This document shows positions 1-8,077 of a stretch of 37,044 bases of DNA, piece after piece. The notes beneath the pieces are model-generated. The model searched no databases. It was not told the DNA's origin and saw only the letters and a program-made list of their open reading frames with translations. The translations under genes were made by a program, and so were the position numbers. Each line of letters opens with the position of its first letter. Position 1 is the stretch's first letter. This stretch comes from Lachnoanaerobaculum saburreum DSM 3986 (GTDB lineage: Bacteria; Bacillota; Clostridia; Lachnospirales; Lachnospiraceae): positions 889,011-926,054 of the forward strand of contig NZ_GL622296.1 in assembly GCF_000185385.1 (NCBI RefSeq). Direction: 5' to 3'.

Positions 1-58
1 TTTTGTATCAAACGGTGCGGATAAGGCAGATGGTCAGTAGGGTAATATCTGAATTTAT

Positions 59-87
59 AAGAGTTTTGCCCTTGGAAAATACTCTTT
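59..87 (+). terminator. weak hairpin before the first gene
   Basis: The arms AAGAGT (59-64) and ACTCTT (81-86) pair, and an inner TTT/AAA extends the stem around a GC-rich loop. Only a few T follow, so this is a weak terminator candidate for a gene that ends left of the window. Nothing else is recognisable in positions 1-123. Confidence 0.25.
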
Positions 88-123
88 ATCTGAGTGAAAA
101 TTTATAAAATATGAGGTGAATCT

Positions 124-723
124 ATGAAATTATTTTTATGTTCGCATTTTTCAAGTGTGGGAAGTTTGATGAAAGAAGAAATAGAGATGAAAAAGGTATT
201 ATTTATACCTACTGCTTCTATTTATGAGGAATATAAGGGATATGTCGGTTCTGCGAGAAAGCTTTTTAAAAAACTTGGAGCCGCACTCACAGAGATGGAT
301 ATTTCAAAAGAGGATTATGCAAGTATAGAAGCGGCATTTAATGATGCTGATATTATTTATTTTACAGGAGGAAATTCATTTTTCCTTTTAGAGCAACTTA
401 GGAAAAAAGGAGTGGATAAACTGCTGAAAGAAGAGTTGAATAAGGGTAAGTTATTTATCGGAGAATCAGCCGGCGCTATAGTATGTGCTCCGGATATAAA
501 ATATATTGAAATGATGGATGAAAAGCCGGGTGATTATTCACTTACAGATGATGGAGGCTTGAGTTTAATAAATTTCTATGTTTTACCGCATTATCTTACA
601 GCTCCGTTTAAGAAAATAACTGAAAAAATTTTAGAAGAATTTACCGACTTGGATATATGCCCTATCAATAATTCACAGGCTGTTATTGTAGAGGACAGCT
701 CTAAGAGGATTGTAGAGATATAA
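124..723 (+). CDS. peptidase S51 family protein (dipeptidase E-like)
   Basis: A 199-residue cytoplasmic protein of the S51 serine peptidase family, whose founding members are alpha-aspartyl dipeptidase (PepE) and cyanophycinase. The opening MKLFLCSHFSSVG is typical of the family. The phrase IIYFTGGNSFFLL precedes the nucleophile motif GESAGA, with Ser at residue 115, and the LPHY His at residue 156 fits the catalytic His. There is no signal peptide. The start is supported by GAGGTGA seven bases upstream. Its TAA stop abuts the ATG of the esterase gene, so the two are surely co-transcribed. Family placement is firm; the true substrate (Asp-X dipeptides or another small peptide) cannot be read from the sequence. 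Confidence 0.85.
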   Translation: MKLFLCSHFSSVGSLMKEEIEMKKVLFIPTASIYEEYKGYVGSARKLFKKLGAALTEMDISKEDYASIEAAFNDADIIYFTGGNSFFLLEQLRKKGVDKLLKEELNKGKLFIGESAGAIVCAPDIKYIEMMDEKPGDYSLTDDGGLSLINFYVLPHYLTAPFKKITEKILEEFTDLDICPINNSQAVIVEDSSKRIVEI

Positions 724-2220
724 ATGGAGATATTACAGACAGATATTGGGAAAGTATATACAAGAGTAGTGGGGAAGACTGGAGATAGTAGAGCGGTATA
801 TGCTATACCAAGCGTACCTTATGCACGAGGGGAACGATTTGAGTATGCAAAAATTATTGGTCAAGATGAATATTCATCAGAAAAAGTTATTAACAGAGAA
901 GAAACATTATGCTTTCCACAGAGAAAATACCCTCTATTTTTAAATGTTTTTATGAAACATCATATGTTACGACCTGAGTTTCAACCGACAAAAGATGTTC
1001 AGAGTGAAAGTGCATTTGTAGTGAATATATGGGCAACTGATGATTTTTACAAAAAGAAACCGGTGATTGTTTTTTTACATGGTGGAGGAGAAGGTTCAGG
1101 AACCGTTCCCATATACACAATGGAACATATCGGTGAAAAAGGGGTTGTGGCAGTTACAATTACCTATAGGGTAGGGAATTTCGGATATATGCCTGTTTTT
1201 GACAGTAAAGAAACAAGAGCTTCTCTTGCATATCTTGACCAGCAAACAGCCTTAAGTTGGATTTATGATAATATAGGTTCATTTGGCGGAGATAATACCA
1301 ATATCACACTTATGGGACATTGCGGCGGTGCTGTTGCAGCTCTTTACCATTACCTGAATCCTGTAAGTAATAAATTATTTAATAAATTGATTTTGTGTGC
1401 CGGTAATGTTCCTATGCTGTCAGAACTTGATTATGCAAAAAAAGCGTACAAAAATCTGCTGTCAAAAAATCATTTGAGCGGACTTGAAGATTTGAAAAAA
1501 CTTTCAATTAAGGAAATGATAAAGCTGAAAGCCGGGCAAAATGACATTGTTGACGGAAAGTTTTTTACAAAACATCCAATGAAATCACTTGAACAGTGCG
1601 AGTTTCCTTGTATGCCTGTATTGATAGGCTCAAATAAAGATGAGTTTTCTATGATAGAATTACCGATGTACTATAAAGCTCTTGGAATCACGAAGAAAAA
1701 GAAAGATTTAGAGGAAAATCTGCTGAAAAGATATGGAGAGTTTGCGAAAAATCTTGAAACTGAACTTAAAGCGGAAGCAAAGGACATTGTAGATTTACAG
1801 ATTCAAATTATGGAGCTTCTTGTATTTCATTCGAGTGCATTATTTCTTATGGAAACGATCGGAAAGAAATCGCCTGTATATGGATACAGGATGAACTATA
1901 TACCTAATTTATATAATGGACTTCGTGGCTCATACCATGGTGCGGAACTGGCTTTTTTCTTTGGAACTATAGACAAAATGAATATAGATATAACTGATGA
2001 AAACAAAAGAGCAACTGCTTTAATACAAAAAGATTGGCTGGAATTTGTAAGGTCAGGCAAAATATACGGGCGTCCGCTATTTAATGAAAAGGGAGAAATT
2101 ACAGAGTATGATAAAGAGATTAGAGCCATACCGTTTCCACATGCAAAACTTATTCATCAGGTTCAAAGCAGCGGTATAGGTGACAGATTAAGTAAAGAAT
2201 ACATAAATAACCGTAGCTAG
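724..2220 (+). CDS. type-B carboxylesterase homologue with Cys in place of the nucleophile Ser
   Basis: A 498-residue alpha/beta-hydrolase of the carboxylesterase type B (para-nitrobenzyl esterase) family. Visible landmarks are the oxyanion-hole region VIVFLHGGGEGSG, the block FGGDNTNITLMGH, and candidate triad members Glu307 (GSNKDEF) and His405 (SYHGAELAFFFG). The nucleophile elbow, normally G-E-S-A-G, reads G-H-C-G-G, so the expected Ser200 is Cys200. Either the enzyme uses a thiol nucleophile or it has lost normal esterase activity. The start codon directly follows the TAA of the preceding peptidase gene, which implies translational coupling and perhaps a shared role in processing small esters or peptides. 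There is no signal peptide, so it is probably cytoplasmic. The family call is strong; the activity is uncertain. Confidence 0.85.
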   Translation: MEILQTDIGKVYTRVVGKTGDSRAVYAIPSVPYARGERFEYAKIIGQDEYSSEKVINREETLCFPQRKYPLFLNVFMKHHMLRPEFQPTKDVQSESAFVVNIWATDDFYKKKPVIVFLHGGGEGSGTVPIYTMEHIGEKGVVAVTITYRVGNFGYMPVFDSKETRASLAYLDQQTALSWIYDNIGSFGGDNTNITLMGHCGGAVAALYHYLNPVSNKLFNKLILCAGNVPMLSELDYAKKAYKNLLSKNHLSGLEDLKKLSIKEMIKLKAGQNDIVDGKFFTKHPMKSLEQCEFPCMPVLIGSNKDEFSMIELPMYYKALGITKKKKDLEENLLKRYGEFAKNLETELKAEAKDIVDLQIQIMELLVFHSSALFLMETIGKKSPVYGYRMNYIPNLYNGLRGSYHGAELAFFFGTIDKMNIDITDENKRATALIQKDWLEFVRSGKIYGRPLFNEKGEITEYDKEIRAIPFPHAKLIHQVQSSGIGDRLSKEYINNRS

Positions 2221-2253
2221 TTTAAACATTATAAGAGCAATAAAATATAATGA

Positions 2254-2316
2254 AAAAAGTAAATCTCTGATATGTACCAAAAAGTCCGGAATATATCAGA
2301 GATTTTTACTGTTTTT
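2254..2316. terminator. bidirectional intrinsic terminator between convergent genes
   Basis: A perfect 13-bp stem, AAATCTCTGATAT (2261-2273) with ATATCAGAGATTT (2293-2305), is followed by T-rich sequence on the plus strand. An A-run lies on its left side (2254-2258) and gives a U-run for the minus strand. It serves the esterase gene from the left and uxaC from the right. Confidence 0.8.
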
Positions 2317-2376
2317 ATTACTTAAATTTTAAAAGGAAAAGCTATAATAAACAAAAATTTTTTATATCCTTAACAG

Positions 2377-3777
2377 TTAAAATCCGAAATACTTCATTAC
2401 ATTATTGTATGAGATGTTTTCAACAAGCTCTTTTAAAGCCTTTTCATCATTAGGATACTGTCCGCTTTCAACCCATTCCCCTATAAGTCCACAAAGTATT
2501 CTTCTAAAATATTCATGTCTGGTATATGAAAGGAAGGAGCGTGAGTCTGTAAGCATACCGTTAAAATTGCCAAGGCATCCAAGAGCTGCTAAAGACTTCA
2601 TCTGTGCTCTCATACCTTCATAATGGTCGTTAAACCACCAGGCAGAGCCCTGCTGAACCTTTCCGGCTATACTTGAATCCTGGAAGCATCCGATAATTGT
2701 ACCGATTGCGGCATCATCATTTGGATTTAGGGAATAAAGTATGGTCTTTGGAAGCTCATGGCTTATATTCAAAGCATCCAGAAAGTCGGCAAGCTGATCG
2801 GCAGGAGCGTAGCCGCTGATAGCATCAAATCCTGTATCAGGACCAAGTTTATTAAACATTGCGGTATTATTATTTCTCTTACAGCCGAAGTGAAGCTGCA
2901 TTACCCAGTTTAATCTGTGGTATTCCCTGCCAAGAGCAAGTAGCAGTGCGGTCTTATATTGATATTGCTCTGTAAGGCTTATATCTTCTCCTGCAAGCCT
3001 TTTCTTTAAAACAGCATTAACTGTAGCATCATCAGCCGGATAATAATATACAAAGTCAACACCATGGTCCGATACCAAGCATCCATTTTCATTAAAAAAT
3101 TCAAGTCTTTTTAATAATGCCTTCTTTAGAGTATCAAAGTCTTTGATATTTATGCCGCTTATATCAGAGAGTTTTGATATATAATCTGTGAAATCAGGCT
3201 TTTCAATATTTGTAGCCTTATCAGGTCTCCATGCAGGGAGAACTTTAAAGCCCAAGTCCTTGATTTCTCTAAGTTTTATATGCCATCCAAGAGAATCTAT
3301 AGGATCATCTGTAGTACAAATAACTTCAACATTTGAGTTTCTGATAATATTTCTGACACTTAATTCATCTGTAGCAAGCTTTTCCTTTGTAAGATTCCAA
3401 ACTTCATCAGCACTGTCAGGACATAAATGACCGTTAAAACCGAAATACTTTTGAAGCTCAAGATGTGACCAGTGATAAAGCGGATTTCCTATAAGCTTTG
3501 GCAATGTAGCCGCCCAGGCATCAAATTTTTCTCTATCGGTAGAATCCCCTGTTATAAGTCTTTCATCCACACCGTTAGATCTGATCTGACGCCATTTATA
3601 ATGGTCTCCGCCAAGCCAGACTTGAGTTATATTTTCAAATTTTTTATCTTCATATATCTCCTGCGGATTTATATGACAGTGATAGTCAACTATCGGCATA
3701 TTTTTTGCATAATCATGGTAAAGATGCTTTGCTGTGTCTGTATCAAGTAAAAAATCCTGATCCATAAAATTCTTCAT
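2377..3777 (-). CDS. uxaC: glucuronate/galacturonate isomerase UxaC
   Basis: Uronate isomerase, 466 residues, about the usual 465-470. It converts D-glucuronate to D-fructuronate and D-galacturonate to D-tagaturonate in the cytoplasm, the first step of hexuronate breakdown. Family hallmarks include the N-terminal metal-binding VDYHCHINP, the segment VICTTDDP, LHFGCKRNNN and a C-terminal LTDSRSFLSYTRHEYFRR. I place the start at the ATG encoding MKNFMDQD because a consensus AAGGAGG (3782-3788, minus strand) sits five bases upstream. A start six codons earlier would put the ribosome binding site inside the gene. It is transcribed alone from the promoter just upstream, back to back with the 3' end of the LacI regulator gene, and belongs with uxaA, kdgA and kdgK. 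Confidence 0.95.
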   Translation of the reverse strand: MKNFMDQDFLLDTDTAKHLYHDYAKNMPIVDYHCHINPQEIYEDKKFENITQVWLGGDHYKWRQIRSNGVDERLITGDSTDREKFDAWAATLPKLIGNPLYHWSHLELQKYFGFNGHLCPDSADEVWNLTKEKLATDELSVRNIIRNSNVEVICTTDDPIDSLGWHIKLREIKDLGFKVLPAWRPDKATNIEKPDFTDYISKLSDISGINIKDFDTLKKALLKRLEFFNENGCLVSDHGVDFVYYYPADDATVNAVLKKRLAGEDISLTEQYQYKTALLLALGREYHRLNWVMQLHFGCKRNNNTAMFNKLGPDTGFDAISGYAPADQLADFLDALNISHELPKTILYSLNPNDDAAIGTIIGCFQDSSIAGKVQQGSAWWFNDHYEGMRAQMKSLAALGCLGNFNGMLTDSRSFLSYTRHEYFRRILCGLIGEWVESGQYPNDEKALKELVENISYNNVMKYFGF

Positions 3778-3824
3778 GTTAACCTCCTTAGCCAAATGGC
3801 TGTATAAAGTAAAATTTATAAATA

Positions 3825-3844
3825 ACTACAATATATACTGTAGT
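3825..3844. promoter_or_regulatory. imperfect 20-bp palindrome at the uxaC transcription start
   Basis: ACTACAATATATACTGTAGT is a palindrome with one mismatched pair (six perfect outer pairs and an AT-rich centre). It lies just downstream of the predicted minus-strand -10 box, where a repressor would block uxaC. The binding protein is unknown; the LacI or IclR regulator of this block is the obvious candidate. Confidence 0.55.
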
Positions 3845-3873
3845 CATATACATTAGTAAGTATAATTTATCAA
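3845..3873 (-). promoter_or_regulatory. predicted uxaC promoter
   Basis: Read on the minus strand: TTGATA (3868-3873), a 17-bp spacer, then TATATG (3845-3850). The match to the sigma-A consensus is moderate but the spacing is ideal. It is the best candidate between the LacI-gene stop and uxaC. Confidence 0.5.
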
Positions 3874-3879
3874 AAAATG

Positions 3880-4887
3880 TTAAGCCTTAGACTTAAAAGT
3901 ATCCCTTTCAATAACAGACGGTTCAAGTATAGTGATTTTTTTTGGTAATTGACCGTCAAATACCTCTAAAAGAGTTTTCACACTGTGGCTGCACAGCTCA
4001 AACAGTTTTGAGTCAACAGTGGTAAGTTCAGGGTATGAGACTTTAGAAAAAATTGAATTATCATATCCTATTACGGCTAAATTTTCAGGTACTGAAATAC
4101 TGTTTTGCTTTGCAAACTTTAATGCAATCATTGCTAAAAAATCATCACCGGCAATTATGCCGTCAGGAATAAAATTTTCTTTGGTAAACTGTTTTAGTGA
4201 GATTAAAATACTCTCTATATTATTTTCCTCACATAAAAGAGCGGCAAAATTATTACCGAGATTGGCCGATTCTTTACATCCCTTTATAAATCCGTCAAGC
4301 TTTCTTTTGGCGGACTGTGATGTGGAATTATAAAGAAAAAGCAGATTTCTTTTTCCGGTATCACATAACATATTTACACATTTTTTTGAGGCATTAAAGT
4401 CGTCATAATAAGAGCAATATATATTTTCACCGTTTAAAAAGCCGTTTATCAAAAGTATAGGCAGGGATTTTGCGGTGTTTCGTATAAGACTTTTATTATC
4501 TCTTGAAGATATATATTTTGAGCCGATCATAATGACGGCATCCACACTTTTTGATATAAGTATATTTATATATTTTTTCAAGTTTTTTGTATCATAGCCG
4601 CTGCAACATAAAAGTGAGTCATATCCGTTTTCACGAAGCATTTTTTCAAAGTAAGATAATGCCCTTGCCACATAGATATCTGAAGGGTCGGAACATAGTA
4701 TACCTATAGTCTTCATAGTATTAAGACCGAGTCCTCTTGCAAAGACATTTGGAGTGAAGCCAAGTTCATCCACTATATCTAAAACCTTCTTTCTTGTTTT
4801 TTCACTTACTTTAGGGCTGTTGTTGATGACTCTGGATACTGTAGCAATAGAGACATTTGCCCTGTTTGCAATATCATATATATTCAT
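3880..4887 (-). CDS. LacI-family transcriptional regulator, probably of hexuronate genes
   Basis: A 335-residue LacI/GalR regulator. Residues 1-25 form the helix-turn-helix (IYDIANRANVSIATVSRVIN), followed by a hinge and a periplasmic-binding-protein-like sugar-sensing domain from about residue 60 to the end, including DGIIAGDDFLAM and AVIGYDN. The length is typical. GGAGG lies five bases before the ATG. The gene is divergent from uxaA, and their promoters share overlapping -35 elements. An operator with a central CG, as this family binds, overlaps the uxaA start site. It most likely represses uxaA and perhaps uxaC in the absence of a hexuronate pathway sugar; the inducer cannot be read from sequence. 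Confidence 0.9.
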   Translation of the reverse strand: MNIYDIANRANVSIATVSRVINNSPKVSEKTRKKVLDIVDELGFTPNVFARGLGLNTMKTIGILCSDPSDIYVARALSYFEKMLRENGYDSLLCCSGYDTKNLKKYINILISKSVDAVIMIGSKYISSRDNKSLIRNTAKSLPILLINGFLNGENIYCSYYDDFNASKKCVNMLCDTGKRNLLFLYNSTSQSAKRKLDGFIKGCKESANLGNNFAALLCEENNIESILISLKQFTKENFIPDGIIAGDDFLAMIALKFAKQNSISVPENLAVIGYDNSIFSKVSYPELTTVDSKLFELCSHSVKTLLEVFDGQLPKKITILEPSVIERDTFKSKA

Positions 4888-4900
4888 AATCCTCCAAGAC

Positions 4901-4936
4901 TGTATAGTAAAATAAATCTATACCTTTTACTATACA
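4901..4936. promoter_or_regulatory. perfect 12-bp inverted repeat over the LacI-gene promoter
   Basis: TGTATAGTAAAA (4901-4912) and TTTTACTATACA (4925-4936) are exact inverted copies separated by 12 bp. The right arm contains the minus-strand -10 box of the LacI gene and the repeat spans its start site, so a bound protein would control that gene. It lacks the central CG of LacI operators, so a different regulator, or an RNA hairpin in the leader, is possible. Confidence 0.6.
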
Positions 4937-4957
4937 AGCATATATCTATCTTGACAA
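4929..4957 (-). promoter_or_regulatory. predicted promoter of the LacI-family gene
   Basis: On the minus strand: TTGTCA (4952-4957), a 17-bp spacer, and TATAGT (4929-4934). Its -35 overlaps the -35 of the divergent uxaA promoter, so the two promoters cannot easily be occupied together. Confidence 0.6.
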
Positions 4958-4980
4958 GCTATAAAAATCCCTTGTATAAT
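4951..4980 (+). promoter_or_regulatory. predicted uxaA promoter
   Basis: Consensus TTGACA (4951-4956) and TATAAT (4975-4980) with an 18-bp spacer. It drives uxaA and the co-transcribed IclR regulator gene. Confidence 0.8.
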
Positions 4981-4985
4981 GCGAT

Positions 4986-4999
4986 TGTAAACGCTTACA
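4986..4999. promoter_or_regulatory. cre / LacI-family operator at the uxaA start site
   Basis: TGTAAACGCTTACA matches every fixed position of the catabolite-responsive-element consensus TGWAANCGNTNWCA. It begins six bases after the -10 box. It could be bound by CcpA (catabolite repression), by the neighbouring LacI-family protein, or by both; the sequence alone does not separate these. Confidence 0.75.
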
Positions 5000-5041
5000 T
5001 TTATTATAAGCTTAATACTGATATTTGGCAAGGAGTAAGAG

Positions 5042-6520
5042 ATGGATTATATCAAAATTAATAATTCGGATAATGTATGTGTGGCATTGAATGCATTAAA
5101 AGCCGGTGAAAAAATCACTGTCGGAAATGAAAGTGTAGTAATAAACAGTGATATTCCGGCAGGACATAAGGTAGCACTGAAGGATATAAAATCAGGTGAA
5201 GACATTATCAAGTACGGAAGTAGAATAGGGCTTGCAAAGGAAGATATAAAGGCCGGAGATCATGTACATATCCACAATATAAAGACGGCATTAGGTGATT
5301 TGTTGGAATATCAATATATTCCAAAGATAAAAGAGTTAAAAGAGACGGCTCATGAGAGTTTTATGGGTTTTAGGAGAAAGAACGGTAAAGTGGGAGTAAG
5401 GAATGAGATATGGATTGTTCCGACTGTAGGCTGTGTCAACAATATAGCACAGGCTATTGAGAGAAGAGCAAAAAATCTCATAAAGGGAAGTGTTGAGGAT
5501 GTAACAGCATTTGTACACCCGTATGGTTGTTCACAGATGGGTGACGATCAGGAAAATACAAGAAAAATACTTGCCGATATGATAAATCATCCAAATGCCG
5601 GAGGAGTTTTGGTGCTGGGGCTTGGATGTGAAAACTCAAATATTCCGGTACTTAAGGACTATCTTGGAGAGATAGATGAAAAAAGAGTGAGATTTCTTAT
5701 CTCACAGGAAGTGGAAGATGAGATAGAGACAGGGGTTACTTTGGTAAAGGAGCTGATAGAAAATATTGCGGATGAAAGCAGGGAAGAGATTGATGCAAGT
5801 GAACTTATTATTGGAATGAAATGCGGAGGTTCTGACGGACTCTCAGGCATCACTGCAAATCCGATAGTCGGAGAGTTTTCAGATATTCTTATTTCAAAGG
5901 GAGGAAGCACGATACTTACTGAGGTTCCTGAGATGTTCGGTGCGGAGACGCTTTTGATGGAAAGGTGCAAGGACAGAGAAACTTTTGAAAAGACTGTGGC
6001 TCTAATAAATGATTTTAAGATGTATTTTAAAAATCATAATCAGACAATATATGAGAATCCTTCTCCCGGAAATAAGGCAGGCGGCATATCCACACTTGAA
6101 GACAAGTCATTGGGATGCACACAGAAATCCGGAAGTGCAAAGGTGTCTGATGTACTTGGCTATGGTGAGACTTTAAAAACAAAAGGTTTAAATTTGCTTT
6201 CTTCACCCGGAAATGACCTTGTTGCGGCTACAGCCCTTGCAATGAGCGGTGCACATATAGTATTATTCACAACAGGAAGAGGAACACCATTTGCATCACC
6301 TGTACCGACACTAAAGATTGCTACCAACTCAAGACTTGCAAAGTCTAAGGAAAATTGGATAGATTTCAATGCCGGAAGGATGGTAGAGGACAAATCAAAG
6401 GATGAATTGGCAAACGATTTATTTAAATTAGTATTGGAGGTGGCAAGCGGTAAGAAAGTAAAGTCTGAAATCGCAGGATTCCATGACTTTGCAATCTTTA
6501 AACAGGGAGTAACGCTTTAA
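5042..6520 (+). CDS. uxaA: altronate dehydratase UxaA
   Basis: Full-length altronate dehydratase (492 residues; the family is about 490-500). It dehydrates D-altronate to 2-keto-3-deoxygluconate in the galacturonate branch. An N-terminal SAF-like domain (about residues 10-80) is followed by the large catalytic domain with VGCVNNIA, HPYGCSQMGDDQENT, VLGLGCENSN and MKCGGSDGLSGITANP, where conserved Cys residues are candidate metal ligands. The homologous mannonate dehydratase UxuA is unrelated in sequence, so the assignment is clear. AAGGAG lies seven bases before the ATG. The stop overlaps the next start by one base (TAATG), coupling it to the IclR regulator. The altronate-forming tagaturonate reductase UxaB is not in this window. 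Confidence 0.95.
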   Translation: MDYIKINNSDNVCVALNALKAGEKITVGNESVVINSDIPAGHKVALKDIKSGEDIIKYGSRIGLAKEDIKAGDHVHIHNIKTALGDLLEYQYIPKIKELKETAHESFMGFRRKNGKVGVRNEIWIVPTVGCVNNIAQAIERRAKNLIKGSVEDVTAFVHPYGCSQMGDDQENTRKILADMINHPNAGGVLVLGLGCENSNIPVLKDYLGEIDEKRVRFLISQEVEDEIETGVTLVKELIENIADESREEIDASELIIGMKCGGSDGLSGITANPIVGEFSDILISKGGSTILTEVPEMFGAETLLMERCKDRETFEKTVALINDFKMYFKNHNQTIYENPSPGNKAGGISTLEDKSLGCTQKSGSAKVSDVLGYGETLKTKGLNLLSSPGNDLVAATALAMSGAHIVLFTTGRGTPFASPVPTLKIATNSRLAKSKENWIDFNAGRMVEDKSKDELANDLFKLVLEVASGKKVKSEIAGFHDFAIFKQGVTL

Positions 6521-7275
6521 TGAAAATAAATCGCACAACAGAAAGAAGTGTACAGATACTTAAACTTGTATCGGAAGTAAATGACGGGCTTGATATGGAT
6601 GAAATCTGTGAGAGATTAAATATACCCAGAACAAGCTGCTATGATATATTGGTGACTTTGGTACATATGGGAATGCTTGAGGTAAATACTTTGGCAAAAA
6701 AAAGCTATAAGATAGGGCTTAATGCATATAGGATCGGTATGAGCTATACAAATAACAGAAATATCTCAGAGATTATATCTCCGGCACTGAAGGAACTGGC
6801 AAAGGAACTGAAAAAGACTTGTTTTTTCGGTATACTTGAAGGCAATAAGATAGTGTATATATCAAAGTTTGAACCTGAAAATCCGATAATAACTACAGCT
6901 ACAATAGGCAGTAAGAATCCGATATACAACACTTCTTTGGGTAAGGCGATACTTAGTACAATGAGTGATGAAAAACTGAGAGAGGTAGCAGATAAAATTG
7001 ATTTTAAACCTGCTACAAGATTTACCATTACAGATACGGATGAATTGATTAAAAATATCGAATTGACAAGAATTCGAGGCTTTGCACTGGATGAGAGAGA
7101 GCTTGAAGAGCATATGGAATGTGTGGGAGTGCCGATATTTAATGAAAAAAGAGAGTGTATCGGTGCAATATCGGCATCAAGTCTGTATAGGAAAGATGAG
7201 GATTATATTGCTCTTGGAAATATCTTAAGGGAAAGAGGTATGAAAATATCAAAATCTTTAGGCTTTATAGCTTGA
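6520..7275 (+). CDS. IclR-family transcriptional regulator (KdgR-like by context)
   Basis: A 251-residue IclR-type regulator with an N-terminal winged helix (about residues 5-65: RSVQILKLV, LNIPRTSCYDIL) and a C-terminal IclR effector domain (about 75-248: TCFFGILEGNKIVYI, SLGKAILSTM, CVGVPIFNE). It lies between uxaA and kdgA and starts inside the uxaA stop. IclR proteins called KdgR control 2-keto-3-deoxygluconate metabolism in several bacteria, so a role in sensing that intermediate or its phosphate is the best inference. The perfect palindrome upstream of kdgA is a plausible target. The kdgA -35 box overlaps this gene's stop codon. Confidence 0.88.
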   Translation: MKINRTTERSVQILKLVSEVNDGLDMDEICERLNIPRTSCYDILVTLVHMGMLEVNTLAKKSYKIGLNAYRIGMSYTNNRNISEIISPALKELAKELKKTCFFGILEGNKIVYISKFEPENPIITTATIGSKNPIYNTSLGKAILSTMSDEKLREVADKIDFKPATRFTITDTDELIKNIELTRIRGFALDERELEEHMECVGVPIFNEKRECIGAISASSLYRKDEDYIALGNILRERGMKISKSLGFIA

Positions 7276-7300
7276 CAAGAGCGGAAAAGTTAATTAAAAT
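7272..7300 (+). promoter_or_regulatory. predicted kdgA-kdgK promoter
   Basis: TTGACA (7272-7277), overlapping the stop of the IclR gene, a 17-bp spacer, then TAAAAT (7295-7300). It implies that kdgAK can be made independently of uxaA. Confidence 0.65.
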
Positions 7301-7323
7301 CAAATTATCGCAAATATGAATTA

Positions 7324-7343
7324 TTATTCGTATATACGAATAA
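7324..7343. promoter_or_regulatory. perfect 20-bp palindrome in the kdgA leader
   Basis: TTATTCGTATATACGAATAA is a perfect palindrome located about 24 bp after the -10 box and 70 bp before the kdgA start. A protein bound here would act as a roadblock. It is a strong operator candidate for the adjacent IclR regulator. It shares a GTATATAC core with the imperfect palindrome at uxaC, which may indicate a common binding protein. Confidence 0.7.
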
Positions 7344-7413
7344 ATTGGTTAAGGTAAATACTTTGGATATATTGTATTTGTTCTGATATGGTTTTATTAT
7401 TTTGGAGGTTAAA

Positions 7414-8064
7414 ATGAGAAAAGAACAGGTCATTACAAGAATGAAAGAAGATTGTCTGGTTGCTGTTGTTCGTGCAAAAAACAAGGAGCAGGGAGAGAAG
7501 GTAATAGATGCCGTCATTGCAGGCGGTATCAACTTTATTGAGATTACAATGACCATGGATGAGGGCAATCCTGTAGAGTTTATACAGTTTATGTCTGAAA
7601 AGTACAGAGGCAATGAAAAAGTGGTTATCGGTGCAGGAACGGTACTTGATCCCGAGACGGCCAGAGCGGTTATTCTTGCAGGTGCAAACTATGTGGTAAG
7701 CCCGGGGCTTAATGTAGATACCATCAAGCTTTGCAACAGATACAGAGTACCTATGCTTCCCGGTGTAATGTCACCTACAGAGGCTATCACAGCACTTGAA
7801 GCCGGATGCGATATTATAAAAGTATTCCCCGGAAATGTAGTGGGACCGGGAGCAATCAGCTCATTTAAGGGACCTCTTCCACAGGGAGATTTTATGCCGA
7901 GCGGCGGTGTAGATGTTGACAATGTGGATAAATGGTTAAAGGCGGGAGCATGTGCGGTAGGTACAGGCTCATCACTTACAAAAGGTGCAAAAATCGGAGA
8001 TTTTGCGGCAGTCACGGCAAAGGCAAGGGAGTTTGTAGAGGCTGTAGCGGCAGCAAGAAAATAG
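7414..8064 (+). CDS. kdgA: KDPG aldolase (2-dehydro-3-deoxyphosphogluconate aldolase)
   Basis: A 216-residue class I aldolase of the KDPG/KHG family. It cleaves 2-keto-3-deoxy-6-phosphogluconate to pyruvate and glyceraldehyde-3-phosphate, and may also act on 4-hydroxy-2-oxoglutarate. Visible landmarks are Glu43 in INFIEITM, the repeated (beta/alpha)8 motifs VIGAGTVLD and VVSPGLN, the Schiff-base Lys136 in DIIKVFPGN, and the phosphate-binding PSGGVDVDN. The start is the ATG at 7414, because GGAGG with a four-base spacer precedes it; an in-frame TTG twelve bases earlier overlaps that ribosome binding site. It lies 13 bases upstream of kdgK in one operon. Confidence 0.95.
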   Translation: MRKEQVITRMKEDCLVAVVRAKNKEQGEKVIDAVIAGGINFIEITMTMDEGNPVEFIQFMSEKYRGNEKVVIGAGTVLDPETARAVILAGANYVVSPGLNVDTIKLCNRYRVPMLPGVMSPTEAITALEAGCDIIKVFPGNVVGPGAISSFKGPLPQGDFMPSGGVDVDNVDKWLKAGACAVGTGSSLTKGAKIGDFAAVTAKAREFVEAVAAARK

Positions 8065-8077
8065 TATTGGAGAAAAT

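Noticed and set aside
2-40. Short open segment at the left edge ending in TAG
   Set aside because: It might be the last codons of a gene (reading FVSNGADKADGQ), but twelve codons are too few to support a call, and another frame is also open there.
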